Assembly (NCBI GenBank): GCA_934086255.1
Contig: CAKOIB010000061.1
Span: 1-6,841 of the forward strand
Direction of reading: 5' to 3'
Length of the DNA: 6,841 nucleotides
Source of the DNA: an uncultured Bacilli bacterium
Lineage (GTDB): Bacteria; Bacillota_I; Bacilli_A; RF39; UBA660
This document shows positions 1 to 6,533 of this stretch, piece by piece. A program made the position numbers and the translations under genes. The notes under the pieces are model-generated. The model was given only the letters and a program-made list of their open reading frames with translations. It did no database searches and was not told the origin of the DNA. The stretch's first letter is position 1. The number at the start of each line of letters is the position of its first letter.

Positions 1-3000
1 ACCACTATTTTTTAAAATTTTAATAAATAAACAGTTATTCTTATAAGATAATATAAATCTATTACTAATTTTAAGTGATTTCATAATTAAATCTTCATAA
101 TCAATTGAATTTGATCTAATACTATTAAACATTACAGACACACTAAAACTATCTTCAACTATTTTAGAAATCCCTATTTTATTACTATAATTTTCAAATA
201 ATTCCTTATTCATGTATAATATAATATCATCATTAAGTTTACCAAATCTATCAGTAAGTTCACTATAAACCAAATTATATTTTTCATAAGAATCAATACT
301 ATTTATAAGTTTATGAATTTCAATCTTCAATTCATCACTATTTGTATAAATATCAGAAATATGATTAGTAACCTCAACGTTACTAAGAACTTCATCATTT
401 TTATCTGAAACTTCAATACCCTTCAATTTTAAGATTTCATCATTCAACATTTTCATATATAAATCAATACCAACACAATCAATATAACCAGCCTGCTCAC
501 TACCTAAAATATCACCAGAACCTCTGATTGACAAATCACGTGCCGCAATGGTAAAACCACTACCAAGCTCAGTAAAATCCTTAAGTACTTGAAGTCTTTT
601 AATAGAATTTTCAGTTAAAACTTTATTGTTATCATATGTCAAATAAGCATAAGCAATTCTATCACTACGACCAACTCTACCTCTTATTTGATATAGTTGA
701 CTAAGTCCAAACCAATCAGAATTATATACAATAAGAGTATTAACATTAGGTATATCAACTCCTGTTTCTATAATAGTTGTACATACCAAAACATCATATT
801 CATAAAGAACAAAATCATTCATTATGTTCTCAAGATCATTTTTATTCATCTTACCATGAGCAAAAGCAACTCTTGCCTCAGGAACAATCATCTGTATCTC
901 TCTAACTTTAGATTCAATATCCTCAACCCTATTATACAATATAAAAACTTGTCCATCACGTGATAATTCTTTATAAATAATATCTCTAACAATATTTTTA
1001 TCAAACGCAAACACATAAGTTTGTACAGCATGCCTATCCTTTGGAGGAGTCTCAATCAAAGACAAATCCTTAAGTCCAAAAATAGTCATTTGCAAAGTCC
1101 TTGGTATAGGAGTTGCAGTAAGAGTAAGCACATCAATATTACTTTTATACTCTTTAATTTTTTCCTTATGAGCAACCCCAAAACGCTGTTCCTCATCAAT
1201 AACCAAAAGCCCTAAATCCTTAGGTTTAATATCATCACTAAGTATTCTATGCGTTCCAAATAAAATATCAATATTTCCATTATTAAAATCCGATATTATT
1301 CTTTTAGCATTTTTAGAAGATACAAATCTGTTTAATAATTCAATCCTAACAGGAAAACTTCTAAATCTATCAAGAGCACTCATATATTGCTGTCTAGATA
1401 AAAGCGTGGTAGGACAAAGATACATAACTTGCTTATTATCTAAAACTGCTTTAAACATAGCCCTAAAAGCAACTTCAGTCTTCCCATAACCAACATCACC
1501 GCAAAGCAATCTATCCATCGGAAGATCACTTTCCATATCTTCTTTTATTTCCATAGTAGCTCTAAGTTGATCAGCAGTAGCTTCATACAAAAACTCATTA
1601 TCAAACATAACTTGAAGTTCGTTATCCTTACTAAAAGCAAACCCTTTTTTCAATTTCCTTTCAGCTTGTACCTTAAGAAGTCTTTCAGCCTCATACTTTA
1701 TTTTTTGACTAACTCTTCTTTTAGCTTTTTCCCATGCATTACTATTCAAAGAATTAACTTTTGGAACATATCCTTCCTTTCCAGAAAACTTACTAATTAA
1801 CTCTATTTTAGAAGCAGGAATAAATAATTTATCCCCATTTGCATAAAGAACCTCTATATAATCGTTCAAAACTCCATTTTTAGTAAGAGTTTTAATACCA
1901 TTATAAATACCAATACCACAAGCTTCATGAACAACATAATCACCAATACTTAATTTAGTTAAATCGTTAATTCTCTTAGAATATTTAAACTTAACAGCCT
2001 TCTTCTTAATTAAAACTCTATTAAACAATTCCTTTTCACTAATAAAAACATAATTATCAATAGAAAAACCCTCTCCCAAAGGAAAAGTAACAATATTTAC
2101 CTTTTCATCAAATATATTATTTAAGTCAGTCAAAACATATTGAAAATCAAATAAATCATCAATATCTTTCCTATCAGATAAACAAATAACTATCGTTTTT
2201 TTCAAAGACAAGTACTTTTTAACATAATCATTAAAATAAGTAATATCATTTCCATTATAATCCAAATTAGAGCAACCAAAATCAATAAAATTATTGCATT
2301 TTTTATAATTATCAAAATCATTATAATATATAACCTTATTTAATACGATATCCTCCAATTTAAAAAACGATGACTGTTCAGTACCATAATCAAAAAGTTC
2401 CTGAATCATATTCTTATACGAAACACCAATTTGATTATAATCTTTGAAAAAAGTATAACAATCACCCAAATAAGAGGAAATATTTACATATTCATTAGCA
2501 TCAAGTTCATCATTAGGATATATTTTAATAGAATCAACACTTGAAATAGATCTTTGATCATCTGAATCAAAAAAACGAATAGATTCAATATCATCACCAA
2601 AAAATTCAATTCTTATCGGATTATCACTATCAATCAAAAATATATCTAATATATATCCTCTGACAGCAAAATCACCCATTTTCACAACTAAATCTTCCCT
2701 TTTATACCCTAAATCATCTAACTTTGAAATAATAGTTGAAATAGAAATATTATCCCCAACAGATAATTTAATAATTTTATCAGCATATTCACTAACCGAA
2801 GGCAAATGCTTTAAATAGCCAACTAAATCCGTAACAACAATTCTTTTTTTATTATTTATAAGCTCATTCAAAACAGAAAGTCTTTCAGTTTTAAGAATAG
2901 GACTAGTAGCAAGTGCATTAATAAAAGATAAACTATCCGTCTCAAACAAAAAACAATTATCATTATATCTATTTATAGCCTCATACATTTTTTTTGCTTC

Positions 3001-3147
3001 AAACATACTTGGAGCAACAAGCAAAATACTATCATCAATATTATTAAAAAAGTTATTAATAACAACAGCAAAAAACTCATTAGTTAATCCAAATAAACTA
3101 ATGTTATTTTCATAAGAAAAAGTACTTACTTTATCTAAAACATTCAT
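1..3147 (-). CDS. mfd: Transcription-repair coupling factor Mfd (C-terminal end cut by window edge)
   Basis: Mfd is a cytoplasmic ATP-driven DNA translocase that binds RNA polymerase stalled at lesions, removes it and recruits UvrA for excision repair. The frame stays open for 1049 codons from ATG 3147 to base 1; E. coli Mfd has 1148 residues, so only a short tail is missing. Visible order: UvrB-like N-terminal module with RGYILDIF from R163; RNA-polymerase-interacting domain with GDYVVH at 402-407; helicase Walker A GDVGYGKT (550-557), Walker B DEEQRFG (651-657), motif III TATPIPRT (677-684), ETGVDIP (794-800), RGRVGRS (822-828); translocation motif ELGSGFT...RDLSIRGSG (860-878); start of the C-terminal domain with DRFGK (966-970). 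The start follows an AGGGTGAT Shine-Dalgarno and lies 9 bases after pth, as in the pth-mfd pair of many Firmicutes. The part between the UvrB-like module and the polymerase-binding domain looks shorter than in E. coli. Identity is certain; the true C-terminus is not visible. Confidence 0.98.
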   Translation of the reverse strand, partial: MNVLDKVSTFSYENNISLFGLTNEFFAVVINNFFNNIDDSILLVAPSMFEAKKMYEAINRYNDNCFLFETDSLSFINALATSPILKTERLSVLNELINNKKRIVVTDLVGYLKHLPSVSEYADKIIKLSVGDNISISTIISKLDDLGYKREDLVVKMGDFAVRGYILDIFLIDSDNPIRIEFFGDDIESIRFFDSDDQRSISSVDSIKIYPNDELDANEYVNISSYLGDCYTFFKDYNQIGVSYKNMIQELFDYGTEQSSFFKLEDIVLNKVIYYNDFDNYKKCNNFIDFGCSNLDYNGNDITYFNDYVKKYLSLKKTIVICLSDRKDIDDLFDFQYVLTDLNNIFDEKVNIVTFPLGEGFSIDNYVFISEKELFNRVLIKKKAVKFKYSKRINDLTKLSIGDYVVHEACGIGIYNGIKTLTKNGVLNDYIEVLYANGDKLFIPASKIELISKFSGKEGYVPKVNSLNSNAWEKAKRRVSQKIKYEAERLLKVQAERKLKKGFAFSKDNELQVMFDNEFLYEATADQLRATMEIKEDMESDLPMDRLLCGDVGYGKTEVAFRAMFKAVLDNKQVMYLCPTTLLSRQQYMSALDRFRSFPVRIELLNRFVSSKNAKRIISDFNNGNIDILFGTHRILSDDIKPKDLGLLVIDEEQRFGVAHKEKIKEYKSNIDVLTLTATPIPRTLQMTIFGLKDLSLIETPPKDRHAVQTYVFAFDKNIVRDIIYKELSRDGQVFILYNRVEDIESKVREIQMIVPEARVAFAHGKMNKNDLENIMNDFVLYEYDVLVCTTIIETGVDIPNVNTLIVYNSDWFGLSQLYQIRGRVGRSDRIAYAYLTYDNNKVLTENSIKRLQVLKDFTELGSGFTIAARDLSIRGSGDILGSEQAGYIDCVGIDLYMKMLNDEILKLKGIEVSDKNDEVLSNVEVTNHISDIYTNSDELKIEIHKLINSIDSYEKYNLVYSELTDRFGKLNDDIILYMNKELFENYSNKIGISKIVEDSFSVSVMFNSIRSNSIDYEDLIMKSLKISNRFILSYKNNCLFIKILKNSG

Positions 3148-3150
3148 AGT

Positions 3151-3158
3151 ATCACCCT
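3151..3158 (-). promoter_or_regulatory. Shine-Dalgarno of mfd
   Basis: AGGGTGAT on the minus strand has its AGGG core 7 bases before ATG 3147. It overlaps the TAG stop of pth (3159-3157), so ribosomes finishing pth terminate on the mfd initiation site. This supports ATG 3147 as the start. The other nearby ATG, at 3143, is out of frame. Confidence 0.8.
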
Positions 3159-3711
3159 AATTATACTTATTCATTAAATTAACAAAAGAAAAAACCATGA
3201 AATCATCCAAGATATTAACAGTAATAGGTAATATTTCATTAATTTTTTTACATTCTTCAGAAGAAAAACTACCCAAAACATAATCTTTAGTATCAATATT
3301 TTTATTGTTAGAAATACCAAACTTCATACGCTTATAATTTTTAGTACCTAAATTTTCTTCAATACTTTTAAGACCATTATGTCCTCCAGATGAACCAGAT
3401 AAACGAAGTCTAATTTTTCCAAAATTCAAATCCAAGTCATCACATATAATCAAAACATCATCAATTGAAATATTAAAATAGTCAACATACTTTCTTACAA
3501 CAATACCCGATAAATTAACATAAGATAAAGGCTTTAATAAAATTATTTTTTCCCCATTAAAAACAAAATCAGTATACAGTCCATTAAACTTCTCTTTAGT
3601 AATTTCAACAGAATGAAAAGAAGCATAATTATCTAAAATACTAAAACCAATATTATGTCTAGTATTTTTATACTCTTTACCAGGATTACCTATACCAACG
3701 ATTAATTTCAT
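3157..3711 (-). CDS. pth: Peptidyl-tRNA hydrolase (Pth, bacterial type)
   Basis: Pth cleaves the ester bond of peptidyl-tRNAs that drop off the ribosome, recycling tRNA; it is a single-domain cytoplasmic enzyme, essential in most bacteria. The 184-residue length is usual. The N-terminal signature GIGNPG (6-11) and NTRHNIGF (16-23) supply N9 and the catalytic H19. N66 in SYVNLSG matches the substrate-binding Asn of the family's MNLSG motif. D91 in CDDLDL (90-95) matches the Asp that orients the histidine. GSSGGHNGLKSI (106-117) contains N112. The full catalytic set is therefore present. The start codon overlaps the ricT stop in an ATGA arrangement and only a weak Shine-Dalgarno (GTGGAT, 3725-3720) precedes it, so translation is probably coupled to ricT. 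The stop is TAG. The B. subtilis orthologue is spoVC, located close to mfd. Confidence 0.98.
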   Translation of the reverse strand: MKLIVGIGNPGKEYKNTRHNIGFSILDNYASFHSVEITKEKFNGLYTDFVFNGEKIILLKPLSYVNLSGIVVRKYVDYFNISIDDVLIICDDLDLNFGKIRLRLSGSSGGHNGLKSIEENLGTKNYKRMKFGISNNKNIDTKDYVLGSFSSEECKKINEILPITVNILDDFMVFSFVNLMNKYN

Positions 3712-4487
3712 AACATCACATCCACAATTTTGCCATCTTCTAATTCTAATTTATACATTTTTTTAAAAAAATCTACATATACTACTTTACCATTATAAGT
3801 ATCATTAGATATAACTTCTCCTACTTTAGGAAAATCTTTTTTATACTCATTATATAATTCATTTTCATAACCTAAACAACACATTAATCTACCACATACA
3901 CCATTAATTTTTTGAGGATTTAACGTAAGATTTTGATTCTTAGCCATATTAATAGAAACACTATTCAAATCATCCAAAAACATAGAACAACATAACTTTT
4001 TACCACATACACCATAACCACCAATACACTTTGCCTTGTCACGAACTCCAATTTGTCTAAGTTCAATTCTAGTTTTATAAACATAAGCAAGCTTTTTAGC
4101 AAGTTCTCTAAAATCAATCCTCGCATCCGCTAAAAAATTAAACAAAAGCTGTGAACGATCGAAAGTAAAAGAAGCATCCAATATTTTCATATCCAAATCT
4201 AATTCTTCAATAAATTTATTAGCACGTTTAATTGCAATTTCAGCATCTTTAAGATTTTTCTCATTCATATTAATATCATTAGAATCAGCAACTTTTAAAA
4301 TATTTTTAAGTTCAAATGAAATTCGATTTTCATCGACAGTAATTTTATCAGTACAAATTAAACCAAATTGTTGACCACGTTCAGTTTCAACTACAACATA
4401 ATCATCTTTTTTTATTTCATTCCCATTAGGTAAAAAATAATATATTTTAGCGGAATCATTAAAACGTACACCAAATACATCAATCAT
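3708..4487 (-). CDS. ricT: RicT/YaaT-type PSP1-domain protein (RNase Y specificity factor subunit)
   Basis: In Bacillus, RicT (YaaT) joins RicA (YmcA) and RicF (YlbF) in a complex that carries [4Fe-4S] clusters, associates with RNase Y, directs maturation of specific mRNAs and affects Spo0A phosphorylation, competence and biofilm formation. The protein has 259 residues, slightly shorter than the Bacillus one as I recall it. The PSP1 C-terminal region spans roughly 60-145 (FDRSQLLFNF, DARIDFRELA). It is followed by IELRQIGVRDKAKCIGGYG, then CGKKLCCSMF, SINMAKNQNLTLNP and NGVCGRLMCCLGYE. Cysteines stand at 154, 161, 166, 167, 198, 203 and 204, the family's conserved cluster-binding region, plus one at 45. 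ATG 4487 follows the holB TAG with no gap and has GGGAG (4500-4496) 8 bases upstream inside holB. No ricA or ricF partner gene lies in this window. Family assignment is secure; the RNase Y role is transferred from Bacillus. Confidence 0.95.
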   Translation of the reverse strand: MIDVFGVRFNDSAKIYYFLPNGNEIKKDDYVVVETERGQQFGLICTDKITVDENRISFELKNILKVADSNDINMNEKNLKDAEIAIKRANKFIEELDLDMKILDASFTFDRSQLLFNFLADARIDFRELAKKLAYVYKTRIELRQIGVRDKAKCIGGYGVCGKKLCCSMFLDDLNSVSINMAKNQNLTLNPQKINGVCGRLMCCLGYENELYNEYKKDFPKVGEVISNDTYNGKVVYVDFFKKMYKLELEDGKIVDVML

Positions 4488-5387
4488 CTAATCATCTCCC
4501 AACATTTTAAATGTAAAATCATCAATTAATAAATCCTTATTAACATTAGATCCAGATTTATTAATAAATAAATTAATTACATCAATTTTCTTTATTATAT
4601 CATTAATTGTATTATTTTTCATAACTTTTATCTTTTCTTCATCATATCCATCAAGAAAATGTAAATTTCTATCATAATATAAATTAAAAATATCATAATA
4701 AAAAGCAAGACCGACTAGAAAAAAATTGCTAAGTTCATTCTTAATACTATACATATATTCGTTGGTAAGTAAAAAAACATCACTCAACTCCAACAAACAA
4801 TACAATTTAATCATACTAGAAATCTTATTATTAACAAAATCTGTATAATTTAATTTTTCATCATAATCATCCCAAACAATTCCATCAATAAAAGATTCAT
4901 TATTTTTCAATGTTAAAACCTGACAACGCGAAACAATAGTATTCAATAAATCATATCTACTATCTGTCACTAAAATTGCAACTATACCATCCTCAGGCTC
5001 CTCTAAAAACTTAAGCAATGTATTCGAAGAAGAAACATTTAGCAAATTAGCATTATTAATAATATAAACTCTTTTATTATTTTCCTGAGATTTAAAAGAA
5101 AAAATATGTTTTAAAAAAGTAACATCATTTTTCTTTATCTCGCTATTACTATTAATAATATATAAATCAGAGCATATATTTTTATCAACCTCATCAAGAA
5201 TTACACTTTGTTTTGTAGAATCTTTACCAATACAAAGAAAAAACTTAGCAAGTGAAATAGCTAAATCATATCCATAGGAAACACCATTAGTTTCAATTAA
5301 ATAAGCATGAGAAATATGACCATTTTCAACAGAATTTGTAATATATTTGTAAAAAACATTTTGTATTTTTTCATATTTATCTAACAT
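4488..5387 (-). CDS. holB: DNA polymerase III delta' subunit (clamp loader, HolB)
   Basis: Delta' is the non-ATPase AAA+ subunit of the clamp loader that, with delta and DnaX, opens and loads the sliding clamp. Numbering from ATG 5387 gives 299 residues. Features in order: HISHAYLIE near 24-32; NGVSYGYD where an active AAA+ protein would carry a P-loop, so no Walker A lysine, as expected for delta'; KRVYIINNANLL (106-117); NTLLKFLEEPED (122-133); and the SRC arginine-finger motif at 153-155. An alpha-helical collar domain fills the diverged C-terminal half. The four-cysteine zinc module of E. coli delta' is missing: only C52 and C72 occur in that stretch. In-frame GTG 5396 and ATG 5393 are rejected because they fall inside the Shine-Dalgarno GAGGTGA; ATG 5387 has ideal spacing. 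The gene lies 13 bases after the BofA-like gene and abuts ricT, the holB-yaaT order of Bacillus. delta' rather than a second DnaX is supported by the missing P-loop. Confidence 0.93.
   Translation of the reverse strand: MLDKYEKIQNVFYKYITNSVENGHISHAYLIETNGVSYGYDLAISLAKFFLCIGKDSTKQSVILDEVDKNICSDLYIINSNSEIKKNDVTFLKHIFSFKSQENNKRVYIINNANLLNVSSSNTLLKFLEEPEDGIVAILVTDSRYDLLNTIVSRCQVLTLKNNESFIDGIVWDDYDEKLNYTDFVNNKISSMIKLYCLLELSDVFLLTNEYMYSIKNELSNFFLVGLAFYYDIFNLYYDRNLHFLDGYDEEKIKVMKNNTINDIIKKIDVINLFINKSGSNVNKDLLIDDFTFKMLGDD
4496..4500 (-). promoter_or_regulatory. Shine-Dalgarno of ricT inside the holB end
   Basis: GGGAG lies 8 bases before ATG 4487 and within the last codons of holB. The holB stop TAG directly abuts the ricT start, so translation of the two genes is probably coupled. 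Confidence 0.7.
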
Positions 5388-5392
5388 GCCCA

Positions 5393-5399
5393 TCACCTC
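5393..5399 (-). promoter_or_regulatory. Shine-Dalgarno that decides the holB start
   Basis: GAGGTGA on the minus strand, with its GAGG core 8 bases before ATG 5387. The upstream in-frame GTG (5396) and ATG (5393) overlap this site and cannot be its normal targets, so the longer form starting at 5396 is unlikely. Confidence 0.85.
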
Positions 5400-5400
5400 G

Positions 5401-5586
5401 TCATAAAATTAATAAGAAAACTATTAATAAAATCAATCCAAAAATATCAAACAAACCCACTATCAAAATTGTAACAATATTAATTGGAATAAAATAAATT
5501 GAAGACCCCATTATTAAATCATATATATAAATTATAAATGGAGCCAAAAGAAGTTTTCTTCCAATAAAATATAATCTTTTTTTCAA
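5401..5586 (-). CDS. bofA: BofA-like small integral membrane protein
   Basis: BofA in Bacillus is a membrane protein of the forespore envelope that, with SpoIVFA, holds the intramembrane protease SpoIVFB inactive so that pro-sigma-K is not cleaved too early. This 61-residue protein (from TTG 5586) starts with basic residues (KKR at 2-4) and has two hydrophobic stretches, about 12-26 and 37-61, around a central GSSIYFIPIN (27-36). The pattern YDLIMG...IPIN..T....G......G (22-50), with P34, I35, N36, T39, G44 and G50, resembles the conserved end of the BofA family. D23 and F49 stand where I recall Asn and Pro. Placement right after recR, as in Bacillus and clostridia, supports the call. It is shorter than Bacillus BofA (87 residues as I recall), lacking N-terminal sequence. 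TTG 5586 is preferred because GTG 5595 lies within the Shine-Dalgarno. It could be an unrelated membrane protein. A sporulation role cannot be assumed. Confidence 0.68.
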   Translation of the reverse strand: MKKRLYFIGRKLLLAPFIIYIYDLIMGSSIYFIPINIVTILIVGLFDIFGLILLIVFLLIL

Positions 5587-5592
5587 GAATAA

Positions 5593-5598
5593 CACCTC
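5593..5598 (-). promoter_or_regulatory. Shine-Dalgarno that decides the BofA-like start
   Basis: GAGGTG on the minus strand, with its GAGG core 8 bases before TTG 5586, the same geometry as at holB. The in-frame GTG at 5595 is part of the site itself, which argues for initiation at TTG 5586 and a 61-residue protein. The site lies in the largest intergenic gap of the window (5587-5622); I see no hairpin or promoter there. Confidence 0.75.
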
Positions 5599-5622
5599 AA
5601 AAAAATATATGATTACAAATTA

Positions 5623-6216
5623 TTAAAATACTTCTTTTCTATTATTTAAAGCAGTTTCTAAAGTAAGGATATCAATATATTCCATATCTGCTCCAATAGG
5701 AATACCATTAGCTATTCTAGTAACTATAATTCCATCTTTTTCCAATATTCTTTTTATATATAAAGCAGTTGTATCAGCTTCTATACCAGTTTTAATAGCA
5801 AGAACCACTTCTTTTATATTCTTATCTTTAACTCTTTTTACCAATGAATCAATAGACAAATCATCTGGTCCAATTTCATCAAGAGGAGAAATCAAACCAC
5901 CAAGAACATGATAATAACCATTATAATTACCAAGTTTTTCAAACAAAAATACATCCTTAGAATTTTCTACTACTAAAATACTGCAGTCACGTGAATTATC
6001 ATTACAAATAAAACACACATTGTTTTCTGTCAAAGTACCACAAATAGTACAAGGTTTAATATTTGTTTTAGCATTACACAATGCATTACTAAAATCGTTA
6101 ACTTCATCATCATCAAAATTAAGTACAGAAAAAGCTAATCTCTCAGCAGTTTTTTCCCCTATTCCTGGAAACTTCTTAAAATATTCAATTAAATCCATCA
6201 AACTCTTTGGATACAT
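5623..6216 (-). CDS. recR: Recombination mediator protein RecR
   Basis: RecR forms a ring-like clamp on DNA and, with RecO (and RecF), loads RecA onto SSB-coated single strands in gap repair. The 197-residue length is typical. Order: MYP start and helix-hairpin-helix FPGIGEKTAERLAF (16-29); four-cysteine zinc finger C56, C59, C68, C71; Toprim domain from CSILVVE (78-84) through HVLGGLISPLDEIGPDDL (103-120) to about 170; C-terminal TRIANGIPIGADMEYID (166-182) and LTLETALNNR. The segment usually reading TNPxxEGEATALY is IKTGIEADTTALY here (141-153), an unusual variant of a conserved Toprim loop. ATG 6216 gives the family-standard N-terminus; the best Shine-Dalgarno (AGGA, 6233-6230) is 13 bases away, but the start is only 4 bases after the ybaB stop, so coupling is likely. 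Stop TAA. The dnaX-ybaB-recR order is widely conserved in bacteria. Confidence 0.97.
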   Translation of the reverse strand: MYPKSLMDLIEYFKKFPGIGEKTAERLAFSVLNFDDDEVNDFSNALCNAKTNIKPCTICGTLTENNVCFICNDNSRDCSILVVENSKDVFLFEKLGNYNGYYHVLGGLISPLDEIGPDDLSIDSLVKRVKDKNIKEVVLAIKTGIEADTTALYIKRILEKDGIIVTRIANGIPIGADMEYIDILTLETALNNRKEVF

Positions 6217-6220
6217 ATTA

Positions 6221-6520
6221 TCACATTAATCCTGACATCATATTAGAATACTTGCCCATTTTTTCATTAGTAGTTTTATCAACCTTCAAAAAAGCATCAT
6301 TCATAGCTAAAACTATCATATCCTCTAGCATAGAAATATCATCACCTAAATCAGTAATATCAGAAGAAATATTAACATTTAAAACTTCTTTTTTTCCATT
6401 AACTAAAACCTTAACTAATGAACTATTTCCTTCAAAAGTAGAATTATCAATTTCATTCTTAATATTTGTAATTTCTTTTTGCATAACTTGTGCTTGTTTC
6501 ATTAAAGCTTGCATATTCAT
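6221..6520 (-). CDS. ybaB: YbaB/EbfC family nucleoid-associated DNA-binding protein
   Basis: YbaB/EbfC proteins are small dimeric DNA-binding proteins associated with the nucleoid and linked to recombination and replication-fork maintenance through their invariable place beside dnaX and recR. The 99-residue protein shows the family layout: helical N-terminus MNMQALMKQAQVMQKEI (1-17), a beta-sheet core with the turn around VKVLVNGKKEVLNVNIS (37-53), a helical segment ISMLEDMIVLAMNDAF (63-78), and a Met/Gly-rich tail ending MGKYSNMMSGLM. The start ATG 6520 has a near-perfect AGGAGG. The alternative ATG 6514 (residue 3) is too far from the best spacing. The stop TGA is 4 bases before recR. Identity is firm; the exact function is not settled even in model species. 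Confidence 0.95.
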   Translation of the reverse strand: MNMQALMKQAQVMQKEITNIKNEIDNSTFEGNSSLVKVLVNGKKEVLNVNISSDITDLGDDISMLEDMIVLAMNDAFLKVDKTTNEKMGKYSNMMSGLM

Positions 6521-6527
6521 AATTATC

Positions 6528-6533
6528 CCTCCT
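6528..6533 (-). promoter_or_regulatory. Strong Shine-Dalgarno of ybaB overlapping the dnaX stop
   Basis: AGGAGG, the strongest ribosome-binding site in the window, lies 7 bases before ATG 6520. Its first two bases are the last two of the dnaX TAG stop (6534-6532). It should give ybaB efficient translation, more than its weak-site neighbour recR. Confidence 0.85.

Noticed and set aside
537..962. Palindromic CACGTG sites (537-542, 957-962, also 5988-5993), possible operator sites
   Set aside because: All lie inside mfd or recR and arise from a CGT Arg codon followed by a GAT or GAC Asp codon. No promoter is nearby and the contexts differ.
697..1800. Plus-strand open frames at 697-963, 1021-1215 and 1567-1800
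   Set aside because: They are antisense to the conserved helicase part of mfd. Their products are low-complexity (Ile, Ser, Asn, Phe), with no Shine-Dalgarno or family resemblance.
5587..5622. Internal promoter or terminator in the largest intergenic gap
   Set aside because: The 36 bases hold an AT-rich run and the BofA-like Shine-Dalgarno, but no stem-loop and no credible spaced -35/-10 pair.
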